From Collybiopsis luxurians FD-317 M1 (taxonomy: Eukaryota; Basidiomycota; Agaricomycetes; Agaricales; Omphalotaceae): 64,000 nt of DNA. The first letter of the stretch is position 1, and each line of letters begins with the position of its first letter. The stretch covers positions 159,445-223,444 of the forward strand of contig KN834791.1 in assembly GCA_000827265.1 (NCBI GenBank), in the 5' to 3' direction. The notes beneath the pieces were generated by a model. That model was not told the DNA's origin. It did not search any database and worked only from the letters and a program-made list of their open reading frames with translations. Below, piece after piece: positions 23,953-33,653 of the stretch. Both the position numbers and the translations under genes were made by a program.

Positions 23953-25272
23953 TCATACTTGAGCTATGGCCTCCCTGTGAGAACCATCTAGGTTCTGGCT
24001 GAAGGACTTGATCATGGAAGTGCTGTCCATGTTAACCAAAATGACAACTGCAATAGGATACCATGTCTAGGAATTTTTTTACAATATTTAGTTGAGCAGG
24101 TTGAAAAAGAGTCAGGACTTACAGAAGCAATAGCCATTATGCAACTAGAAATTTGAAAGGCTAGGAATTGATTTCCATTTGTAGGCCGATATATGTTCAA
24201 CAGAGTAAAGACAGTACAAAGGACTTGTATTGCGCAATATATAGCCCCAGATTCAATCAATAGAAGTAGGATATCTTGTATCCTGGTTCTTTTGTGAAAA
24301 GCAGCTTCTTTCATGATGCAATGATAAAGCCTGCATGAAATTGTAAAGGGCGAGAGATAGGTATATTCGCTATGTGACAGTCTAAAGCCACTTACCAAGC
24401 CTTCCAAGCAATCAGCGCAGTTGCAAACATGTTAACCACCAGGGAAACCACAAGTGAAAGCCAGTCTAGAATTACACTAGAGGCGAGTTCTAGCACCTTG
24501 ATGTCAATGTTATCCAAGATGCAATCAGCAATTTGGATTCCTTTAAAGTGGATTCATGTAAAGAGTTCACTGAATTTAGTATCTTTATTGAAAGTGTTAG
24601 CCACACACCAACATCTATAATCATGAGAAGTGTCAGTGCAGCCTTCCAGAGCCTTTCCTGCTGAAACAATGACCAAGCTCTCCAAACTACAATGAGATCG
24701 CTCAAAATTATCTGGTTGGAAGAGAATCAAGTGATTGAACTACTAGTAGAGATAAACAGCAGAAACTCACAGAGATTGCGAAAGGCCAAGTTTGCATAGA
24801 TTGAAAAGGTAAAGATTTTTTGATTGATATTTGGGCCTCAGCTTCAAGTCCTCCCTGTATATCAGGTTTGATTTGCATAAGAAGAACCTGGACTTCTATA
24901 AGTGTGAATGCCCCTTCACAAAGCATACTCCAAGTCAAGGCAATGAATGTAATAATCAAGCAGGCAAGAAGAGCAATTCTTGAATGGGTCAAGGATTTAG
25001 TCCTATCAACATGTCACATTCAAACAGACATGTGAGTTGAAAACAAGGTAACAATGAGCAATCTTTCATACACTATAATATGACAAGCAATGAGCATTCC
25101 TAAAACAGATGCACCTAGAAGAAAAAATCCATTATCAATCAATCTGCTATTGAATAGAGGATTTTGAAGAATACATACCAAAGCCAACTGTCTCCACTAG
25201 TATGAAGGATATGGTGTTGGTGTTAATGGCAGCAGCATAAATGACAATAGTCTGTTGGTCTTCAGGAGTCAT
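23953..25272 (-). CDS. Agaricomycete multi-pass membrane protein (copy B)
   Basis: Paralogue of the gene at 17322-18579, in the opposite orientation. It starts MTPEDQQTIV at 25272. The exons then give GASVLGMLIA, SRIALLACLIITFIALTWSM, LIVVWRAWSLFQQERLWKAA and WLSLVVSLVVNMFATALIAW. After the intron follow RIQDILLLLIESGAIYC and AWYPIAVVILVNMDS. The C-terminus continues about 20 residues beyond copy A (ending HREAIAQV) to a stop at 23953. Each exon junction has its counterpart in copy A, so both copies look intact although their sequences have diverged strongly. Function unknown. Confidence 0.72.
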
Positions 25273-27285
25273 GACTGAAGTAAAAACTCGTTGCATGGTC
25301 AGTCTAGGCAGTTCATTTATACCACAGTCTCCGGAGCCACATGATGATGTTAATGTCAGAAGTTGAAGCCTTTTCCAGCGCCGATCTTTTGAATATGATA
25401 TATATTTTTATACAAAAGATAAATGATGGCACTGATTTTGACTGCAAAATTTATGGTCCACCAGAGTGTCAAGTGTCGCATCTCCTCCCTTGAGGAGAGC
25501 ATTTGTGTTGATGTCCAACCTGCATCCAATGCGTGGATGTCGGCAATTCATACTCCGTTCAGCTTCTGGCCTCATATTTGCCATGTGCTCTGCACAATCA
25601 TCAGGAAAGACCTGAAGTAGAAAGTCTGACAGACATGTAAAATCGTGCCAATTCTGCATCAAAATCTGTCAAAATCTGTTGCATCATACTAGATACAGAG
25701 GGGAACTTCTGCGTGAACGGTGTGTTTTTGATGTTCCTCAGATCATGGATGAAGATTTCAAAGATGAATGGGTAAGGCAAAGGAAAGTATCATGTTTTAT
25801 TGGCCTACCTGTAACGTGAAGCAAGCTTGTATGTCCGGCTAAGGTACTGACTCCTTGAAGCCCATTGTGGATTTTGACGGCATGGAAGAGTAGCGTACAT
25901 GCCAAGATGGGCCATTGTGCTGTACGCGTGGCATGTACAAGTCCAGAGGATATCATTCTATGAATTATTGATAGCAATTATAGATCAGTCATGCATGTAC
26001 AGAAGAACCAAAGGAGTACAGCCAAGTACACGGTGTTAATCGAGCACAATATTACTTTCGAAGGCTCGAACAAAGGAACCCCAGAGTTTTAGATGTCAGG
26101 TACTATGAAAACTCTTCCATTTGCATCTAAGTATAAATCTTTGATATGATATGATGATCAGCTACTTACTAGACAGATGTATGATGTACATACTATCAGT
26201 CACCCACTCCCTGCTACTCGTTCGTCCCATACCCGTTGGATCCTATATACTTACTCGTATATGTAATGGGAGTCTTCAATGTGAAAGAGGAGCTTTGAGT
26301 GAGGCTCTAATCAACAATTGGCGCTAAATGAAAGTGGGTGGGAGTGATGGCTGATCAAATACTGTACCATTTCGTTCAATTCGACAGTCACACGTCACAT
26401 AGCCAAAAAATGTCGAAAAAAATGTGCCTGTCATGAGTCACTGAGGGCTCTGTCAGATTGATTTTTCCATCTGATTTTTGCGCCTGCGGTGGCTCCCCTC
26501 GAAAGAGTGCTAGGAGTAACAACTAAATTTATACAAAGTGCTGGAAACACTAAATGATCTGATGGTAGTTCAGGGTGAAGGCAAAGTCCTTCATTTAAAT
26601 GACGAAATTTCCGGGGTATCACAGGTCGTGCCTATCTATGTCGAAATGCGGTCACAGGTCATAACCCATGACGAATTGAAGGAAATGGTAGAGTACCCTT
26701 TTCGAGATGGCCAAAATCTGATTTCCTAAGCAGGATTCTACCTTCACCCTTTTCCGCTGTTCCCTCTTCATTTGTTGCAACAAAAAAGCTCTCATACATT
26801 TCTTGCACTCATTCAGTCGGACCAAAAGTATCTTATTGAGACCCGCATGGAACCAAAAACCCTTAGGTGGCCAAATGCTAGGTCGCCGACAGCAACAAAC
26901 ACCTTCAGATCTATGCTGGATTTCGATGTGATCACCTATAGTGAACTGCCCAAATTCCAAGACCTTCAACATTGAAAAATAAAATAGGAGGTGCTGATTT
27001 CAGCCTTGTACAGCGTATTGGTTGATTGTACATGAAAATTGACATTTTTTAGTACCGCTCGCAAATGAAAGAGAGTGTGATCCATTAAAATTCTCTGTAT
27101 TGGATTTATTCATGTGCATATGTATTCGAGTGGGTCTTTAACGAGCAAGCTTCAACGACAACGAAGAAGGAAGCAATACTATTTACGAGAACCATTTCAT
27201 ACCGGGTGATCCTCCGTGTGACAAGTCGTGACATCGCTGCTCAACGCGAGCGAAATTGTCAAATCGACGCGTGAAAATTTCTGTC
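25273..27285. other. Intergenic, possible coding relics
   Basis: Two kilobases without a clear gene. A + strand frame at 26538-26729 (LHLNDEISGVSQVVPIYVEM) and one at 26772-26975 read somewhat like protein but have no start context, partner exons or family match. The last 100 bp before 27286 should hold the SKI8 promoter. Confidence 0.35.
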
Positions 27286-28600
27286 ATGGTAAGCAGAGCT
27301 CTATAACCTTTTCCTTTACTCAGGCTAAGCCGTTTTGTAGAGTCTTGCCTTTCTTCACGCCCATGACTGCTCAGACGGTGAATTCTCCAGATATTTCAAG
27401 CATGGTCTCGCTATTTCTTATCATCTTCATCTGCAGTTCATGGCGACTCAGTTTGGGGCGTTTCTTGGACCAAAAATGACACTGTGGTCTCAATTTCAGC
27501 CGACGGATCTATTAAACAGTGGGCTTCGTCTACAGGCGAAGCTCATATACCACCGAATGCCCCGCCAAATTACAAAGTTCCTTCACCTCATACTCTCGGT
27601 CTAGTTTCTTTATCTGTATCTACGGACGGTCGGCGCGCGCTCTACAACAGTCTTGATGGTCTAACAACTCTATGGAACCTCGACACTGGCGAAATCGAAG
27701 GAACACATGAGAGTTATGTGAGGGCGGAAGAAAATGCGGAACCTTGTGAGTTTATACTGTGCCTTGAAAGTCTGACTGCTCTAACTTCCTTCTGAAGCTT
27801 GGACGGTATCTCTTAGTCCCTCAGGATCGACGTACGCATCTGCAGGAGGGTCTGGAAACCTTGCAATTCACTCGGCAGAGTCTGAGTCTTTTGGTCGTCG
27901 ACTTTCGACCGTGTTCTCAGGAAGGAACAAATTTGGGATGTGTTGTTCCTATGTACGCTTTGCTTATGCCCGTCAGCGACCATGGCGCTCACTACGTTTT
28001 TCGCTTCAGAGTCCCGATGGCAAACGCATCGCACTCTCTTCGGAAATCGGACAGGTTTCCCTCCTTGACGTCGAACAAAATGCTTTTACCGAGACGCATA
28101 CGTCTCATGCAATGTCCGTACGCTCCGTGGCGTGGTCCCCGGACGGAAATGTGTGTCCTTTGCCTTTGAACGGATTGACTCGATCTGACCATGCTTCAGC
28201 TTCTTCTGAGTGCATCAGAAGATAAGCGTCTAGTACTATACGATGTCCGTACGCCCGGCAGTAGCTCACCTGTTGCTACCTTCAGCGGACATTCTTCTTG
28301 GGTACTCTGCTGCGACATTTCTCCAGATGGACGATTGGGATTATCTGGGTGAGCTCAGTTGCTTTGTCTTTATTTGTGCCAATTGGAACCATCTCTCTCT
28401 CATTAAGATCTGCCGACAAATCAATCAAAGTATGGGATATAGCTGCTCGTGCTGCAGTTTCTACAGTACAGGACACGGGTGAAGTTTGGTCGGTGTCGTG
28501 GCGTCCACGGGCTCCTACGATTGGCTCGGCAGGTGCGTTCGTATCTGGTGGAGAGGATGGACTGGTCAAGTGGTGGAGAAGTGCTGGCGCTGGTGGTTAG
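27286..28600 (+). CDS. SKI8 (WDR61): Superkiller complex WD40 protein SKI8
   Basis: A WD40 beta-propeller scaffold of the cytoplasmic Ski complex, which feeds mRNA to the exosome; the fungal protein can also act in meiotic recombination. The start was placed at 27286: the ATG is followed at once by an intron, and the next exon reads SLAFLHAHDCSDV, joining across a second intron to HGDSVWGVSWTKND, the typical SKI8 N-terminus. WD repeats follow: SISADGSIKQWASSTGEAH, SLSPSGSTYASAGGSGNLAI, VRSVAWSPDGN, LLLSASEDKRLVLYDVRTPG, ADKSIKVWDIAARAAVST and SGGEDGLVKWWRS. The stop is at 28598-28600. Several short introns interrupt the repeats, all with GT-AG ends and frame kept. It is convergent with the TIM-barrel gene, with 180 bp between the stops. 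Confidence 0.88.
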
Positions 28601-28780
28601 TCTGACAAAGTATAATGAACTCGGTTGTACATGTGATAGCCTGACAAGGCTATGTAAAAGTAGTGTATCTTGCTAAGTCTTACGGTTGCTGCTCTCAAAG
28701 TTGGTTCATGAAGGTCGTATTCGGTATCAAGTAAGTGGTTATATTATACATGCATGATTGGTATTCCCCGTAACCTTATA

Positions 28781-30203
28781 CTAGCCCCGTTGAAAGTGGA
28801 TCCCACAATTTAGTTTATCGAGGTCTGTCTTCCTGGATTCAAGTACTCCGTGGTCAGCGATTGTCTGCATCGCGGCAGGGATATCCTCCAGCTCGCTGTC
28901 ACTCGAATCATTTGGACTCCCGAAAGACAGTGGCGGCGTCGATGGAGTAGGACTCGGAGCAGATGCTCTGTCCAGCTTTGACTCCAGATTGGCATCGGTA
29001 CTCGCTTGCAACACCGGGTCGGCTTTAACAACCTCCCAAAGGGAGTGTAAGCCATTGATTCCCCGACGCCCGTGGCGCTCTGGACACCCACCGTCGTCTT
29101 CTTGGAGCGAGCTGTTGAATACTTCTAGAGACCACCACCCTCGATATCCTGTCCGGTGTACAAAGGTGGTCATCTGCGTGACAGGTAGAAATCCTAGGTA
29201 TCCTGAGGACGGGTTCTCCGGGTCCGAGAAGTGATGATATGATGATGCCCCGCTCCTCGGAGCCGGAGGCTCACATGGGAACACCCTACAGTTTCTACTC
29301 CATTTCATGCGGGCAGGCATATCATCGTCATCGTGACATATTTCTGCTGGACGGACAGCGTCAGCGACCTGATAGAAAAATATCTTCTCTGCCGGGATGG
29401 TTCGCGACATTTCTTCCAGGTTGGAGAGCATGGTAGCGAGCGTCATCCCTTGGCGTATGGTCGAAGGTTGGGATGGATCGGCATATTGATTTGCGCTGGA
29501 GGATGGGATCAGATAATGATGATGGAAAGACGCCAAAGCTAGAAACTTACAGGGTGTTAAAGGAGTCCAAAAGAACGCCGACATTCTCTCGTTCGACTCG
29601 TTTGACAATGTCCCAGACTTGCATCCAATTGTGGACGACCGTTCCCCAGCTCAGAGGTTCGTACCCGATGCGTACACCGTACTTTTCTGTCAAAGCGCCC
29701 AGCTGGCGGAACGCATCGACTTGCGCGTCATAGTACATCTCGAGGGTGAACTCCTCGGAGATGGGGTATGGGGCGGGAATGTGGTTGGAGCATACGAGAA
29801 GCAAGTCGCATTTCATTGCGGGCATGATCCTGAGCCACCGCTCAGCGTCTGCAAGCTTAGCGTCGATTTGTGCCTGAGAGCGGAAGTTTTCAAAATCCCT
29901 GAAAGGCTGGAGGAGCGGGATTTCCAAGTCGAGAGACTCGCAGAGGTCATGTATCGCTGTGGCGCAAGCGAGTTCGAGCTCAGAGCTCGATAAGGACGTC
30001 ACAGAACCAGTCAACAAGTGGCCATGTTTTCCTTCTCGAACTTCGTCGACGAACTTCTCAAAATCGGGTATAAATATTTCGATTCCGTCGTAACCTAGGT
30101 CGGAGGTAAGACGAATCTTAGTAGGAAGATCGTGATAGGTATTGGTTCCGAGGGATAATGAGGCAATGGCGAATTTAGGTCGGGAATATGAGCAGTTTGG
30201 CAT
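28781..30203 (-). CDS. Xylose-isomerase-like TIM-barrel protein (AP endonuclease 2 family)
   Basis: A TIM-barrel isomerase/dehydratase-like enzyme. Exon 1 (30203 to about 29552) opens MPNCSYSRPKFAIASLSLGT and contains DLGYDGIEIFIPDFEKF and VRIGYEPLSWGTVVHNWMQV, the usual fourth-strand Glu region. VGVLLDSFNT precedes the intron. Exon 2 continues ANQYADPSQP, IFFYQVADAV and GYRGWWSLEVFNSSLQ, the C-terminal Glu motif of the superfamily. The pattern fits sugar-phosphate isomerase/epimerase-like proteins, which include fungal 3-dehydroshikimate dehydratases; the substrate is inference. The last 80 or so residues form a Ser/Pro/Asp-rich tail outside the barrel. Confidence 0.8.
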
Positions 30204-30579
30204 AATCGCTATTGGGGAATTGGGGAATCAACTAAAGCATATCTGAGCTCCTTCATATCTTGAAACTTGCGGAACTTGGCGGAAACGATTTAATCCTCTT
30301 GGAACAACTATGCCCCGACGTACCGCAATGTCTTAGCTAAGCGACCCTTTTCGGCTCCCGGGTTCGAGAGCTTGAGCGACGACCTGGCTTGCGTCAGTCC
30401 CCAATCCACTGCAGTTACAGTCCGAATCGATACTGCTATTTTCTTGCCTTATTTCAAGATTTAATTTATAACAGTCCAAGAACTCAGTAATATAACAAGG
30501 ATATCCAAACCAAGCCATTGGTTTTTTTAGTCTGGAACCGATCTGCTCTCCTTCGTCTTCCTATTGACTCATATCTTTC
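30204..30579. other. Intergenic spacer
   Basis: No gene. It should contain the promoter of the TIM-barrel gene. A T-arm-like string near 30358-30375 was examined and rejected as a tRNA. Confidence 0.35.
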
Positions 30580-30931
30580 TCAAATACTTGTTAAACTTCG
30601 TCCCTCGACTTCCGCGTCCTCAAGTTCAAGATTCCCTGTGGTAAGGTCCGGAACCAAGCCGACCTTCGCTCGCAGGAGCAGTAGGAGCTTATTTATCTGC
30701 ATCAGACGTGCTAGAAAGGATCCAGAGGCTGCAGCACTCCTACCAGCGCTGCTCACAATGTTATTGTCTGTCAAAGTTTCAGTCTGGCTCGCCACTGTGG
30801 CTGGAACATCGGCGGATGAGCCAAACGAGGGAAAGTTAGCGACCAGCGGGCGCGCGCGGGGAATATTCTGGATAGGAAAGCGAGGTAAGAGGCGCTAGTA
30901 TTGACAGACTGATGAAAGCGGGGTACTTCAT
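30580..30931 (-). CDS. Possible small secreted hypothetical protein
   Basis: Low-confidence model. The ATG at 30931 begins a signal-peptide-like stretch (MKYPAFISLSILAPLTSLSY). A GT...AG intron then joins, in phase, to a second exon with TVASQTETLTDNNIVSSAGR and LLLLLRAKVGLVPDLTTGN, stopping at 30580-30582. It would be about 100 residues. The donor GTCGCT is weak. The complementary strand has an equally long frame, so this may be chance. No family is recognised. Confidence 0.3.
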
Positions 30932-31739
30932 CTGGCGAGGGAGGATACCTTCGAACGTCAGGATTACTTTCTTCTGGCTTGCGTTTTTATTCAAATCTCT
31001 TTATAAACTCTTTCGTTTGTGACTCGGAAGCTCGTCGGCGGGGCGTTAGAGTGAACCTGAGCTGTCTCGCATTATCAGATAATGAGTAGCTATCCTTAGT
31101 CCGGAGCTTGCTTACGGTAAGTAAAGTTTCTTTCTATCTAGCACTAGCTCCTTTAGCTTGACCCAAGCTTAACACGAAATCAATCCTGCTGGTTTTCCTT
31201 TCTCCAATTTGTGAACATATACACTTTGTTCGTCGATGCTGAGATACGTTTTCCGCCCCGATCAAAGCTTAAAAAGACACCATTTCTTGGTACGAATTCC
31301 GCTCATGCCCGTCTACGTCCTTACGCGGGTGGTAACTTGAGGTCGACGGGACTTGATTGTGCCGGAGGGCCGCGAAAGTAATTTAGGCAAGGTCCCGGTC
31401 GCGATTTAGAAAACTTGTTACTCAGAGCGAGTGGACCATTCTTGGCCAAGAGTGGAAACCAAATCGGAGCTATTCATTGCGAGTCGTCGAAATTGCATTC
31501 CAAATCGGTGATGAACATTGAATATTGAAAGGGAAATGGCACGACCATATTCAAATTAGGGCTGAAGCGAATATTAGATGAAGAAGAAACACTGAACAGG
31601 ACTTTCTTGAGCATGGTACTACTGAGAAAATGAAATGTATAGAGCCGATATAGAACAGGAGGTCATTGTGAACGTAAAGATTTTGAGAAGACGTTAAATC
31701 ACATCTAGGTCCTCCTCCGACTCCTGATGCATTGCTAAA
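30932..31739. other. Intergenic, nothing recognised
   Basis: About 0.8 kb with no open frame of interest. TTTATAAA near 31001 could be a TATA element, but no gene clearly follows it. Confidence 0.3.
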
Positions 31740-31912
31740 TCGCTGGAAATTTACCAGGATTGAGAAAAACTAAAGAGATAGATGACGCACGAAGTGTCCA
31801 GTCAAAATTCTTGCGGGGTTCGGAGAGAACTGTATACCGTCTCGGCTCTATAATTTTTCGGATTTTTGCAACCTCTGCTGAAGTTAGAATTTTCGACCAA
31901 TCGAATTTCATC
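31740..31912 (-). pseudogene. Fragment of the small D-D-H-I family (third copy)
   Basis: This fragment matches the 3' part of the gene at 32212-32771 in both protein and DNA. Here FDWSKILTSAEVAKIRKII continues to VLSEPRKNFDW; the other copy has NPIWSKVPSHEEVAKMREIL and later SDPRKK. The following intron region is also similar. The upstream sequence (to 32102) has an open frame in a different phase that does not align, so only the 3' part survives in frame. Confidence 0.55.
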
Positions 31913-32211
31913 AGGCGTTAGAAGCTGGAGATACGTTGAGCGATTCTAACACTTCTTCTACGTAGGCTGGGAGATCTATGAGAAGCATGCATTCGAAACT
32001 GAAACGAGAGGTTGGAGACAAATGCGTCACTGTGAGGTTAGGAAGGGCATCCTGGAGGATATTATTTGCTCTCGAGAATTTGCGGCCATTTTTTTGCTGC
32101 ATTACAGGGCGTACTCATTCGAGAATAGATTGACAAGATGATGATAGTAAAACATGATCGAAAATGTCTAGAATGACTTCTTGATATGAACATTTACAAC
32201 TCCGGACGATG

Positions 32212-32771
32212 TTAGCCAAACCGCTGAGGAGTTGTTAGAACTCAAGAATAACCAAAGAGACAAATTACGCACCGACCCAATGTGATAATTGGCCTTTTTG
32301 CGCGGGTCGGAGAGATCTGGATACCACTTTGCCTCTCCGCAGCCTAAGATTTCTCGCATTTTCGCAACCTCTTCGTGACTTGGGACTTTCGACCAAATAG
32401 GATTGTTGTTATGAGCTAGTCCGACCACATGAATTCCACCCGACCTTGTTGGATGCTCTACCCAACCTTTGAACGCTTGAGGCCAGATGTGGTCAATATC
32501 ATCAGAGGTCGTAAACCATTCCCTGGCACTTGATCAACATCTTCCAATCAGTTTCCGGTGTGACTGGTTGTTCACTGAGAGCCCGATACCCAGGAGACCG
32601 TTTCGAAGCTTGGTTCCGCAGTTCTTCTTCGGAGAACTCGAATCCAAGAATAAGTCTGCCGTATTTTTCGTAAGGCGGAGCCCTGGGTCGTGCTTTTCGA
32701 ACTGGCTTTTGCTTTGGAGTAGCTTGAGGATCATCCTTGGGTGGCTCGAAGAAGTGTACTTTTGCCGACAT
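32212..32771 (-). pseudogene. Small hypothetical gene with a DIDHIWP motif (copy 1), probably frameshifted
   Basis: The start at 32771 gives MSAKVHFFEPPKDD, the Lys/Arg/Pro-rich KPVRKARPRAPPYEKYGRLI and LGFEFSEEELRNQ. The homologous downstream part, SDDIDHIWPQAFKGWVEH then VVGLAHNNNPIWSKVPSHEE and EILGCGEAKWYPDL, is in a different frame. Aligned with copy 2, the DNA between the two blocks is 2 bases shorter here. This suggests a frameshift unless an undetected intron restores phase. DIDHI followed by a His-Asn region recalls HNH-type nucleases, but I cannot confirm the fold. The upstream flank shares CACGTGATGG with that of copy 2. Family unknown. Confidence 0.5.
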
Positions 32772-33050
32772 AGAGGGCTACGAATGGTTGAGATCAAATT
32801 TGATTGGTTTTTCGTGAGTCCTCACTGATTCTAGGAGGACTTCAAAGAAGAGACGTGCTGCTAGTGCAAGCGGGTAAGATGATAAGGGGTAAGATGATAA
32901 GTGGTGATAACACGTGATGGTGTTGGGCCGCAGCTCGGGAAACCTTCAAGTTCTACACCGAGCTTGGGGTACGCCAATCGTGTAGCAATTGCCGCTCCAG
33001 GACCCTTCTGACGCTGGGCTATTGTTTGATGTCCCCTGGAACGAGCCTGA

Positions 33051-33361
33051 CCAAGAACCTCGGAACCGTCAAATTTTGAAGCAAGAGAGAAACGATTCTA
33101 CAAGATTTTTACAACTGAATATTTCGAGCTTGGATTCACTCGTTCCAACGAAGGGTTCATGAAGCTCGTCGACATCTTCTTCGGGCCGATAGGAACTAAT
33201 TTTGCTCAGGAGTGCGCAGAAGAGGCGCAGAAGAGGCGCAGGCGCAATTTGAGAAGCTTACAGCCTGGCGAGAGGCGAACGTGCAAAATGGCGATTGGTT
33301 TTGGTTGTCCAAGGCAGAGAGGAAAGCAAAGCATGAGCAAAATTGTCAAAATGAGGATTAA
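33051..33361 (+). pseudogene. Coding relic broken by an 11-bp tandem duplication
   Basis: The open frame reads EKRFYKIFTTEYFELGFTRS, KLVDIFFGPIGTNFAQ and ECAEEAQ. It then meets AAGAGGCGCAG twice in a row (33220-33230 and 33231-33241). The extra 11 bases shift the frame; beyond them another frame reads like a natural continuation (FEKLTAWREANVQNGDWFW, then SKAERKAKHEQN) to a stop at 33361. The upstream start or exons are not identified. No family is recognised. Confidence 0.5.
33220..33241 (+). repeat. 11-bp perfect tandem duplication
   Basis: AAGAGGCGCAG is repeated exactly twice, and partly again in the flanks (GCGCAG). Its length is not a multiple of three, so it shifts the coding frame that spans it. 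Replication slippage is the likely cause. Confidence 0.85.
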
Positions 33362-33653
33362 AAGATAACCTTCGAATGATCCAGTAGCAATTAAAGACGA
33401 CCCTTCTTTCTTTTACACTACTGTTCTGTATACATCGGTCTGCAAACAAGTGATATGTTTCTATTTTCTCCGTAGTGTAATGTAAAATTTTTGAGTCACT
33501 ACTTATAAGTACTTATGTACAGTGTCCAATCTCTACCCCAAACTCATTATACAACACAGAAGATATATACGATACAAACAATCATGACATGTCCATATAA
33601 CCCTCCAGCCGCCGAAAAAAAACAAACCTCGTATCGTGCAAAAAGTCCACTAC

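Noticed and set aside
30340..30430. T-arm-like GGGTTCGAGAGC on the + strand, possible tRNA
   Set aside because: The stem around the loop does not pair (position 61 is not C), and no acceptor stem or anticodon arm can be drawn.
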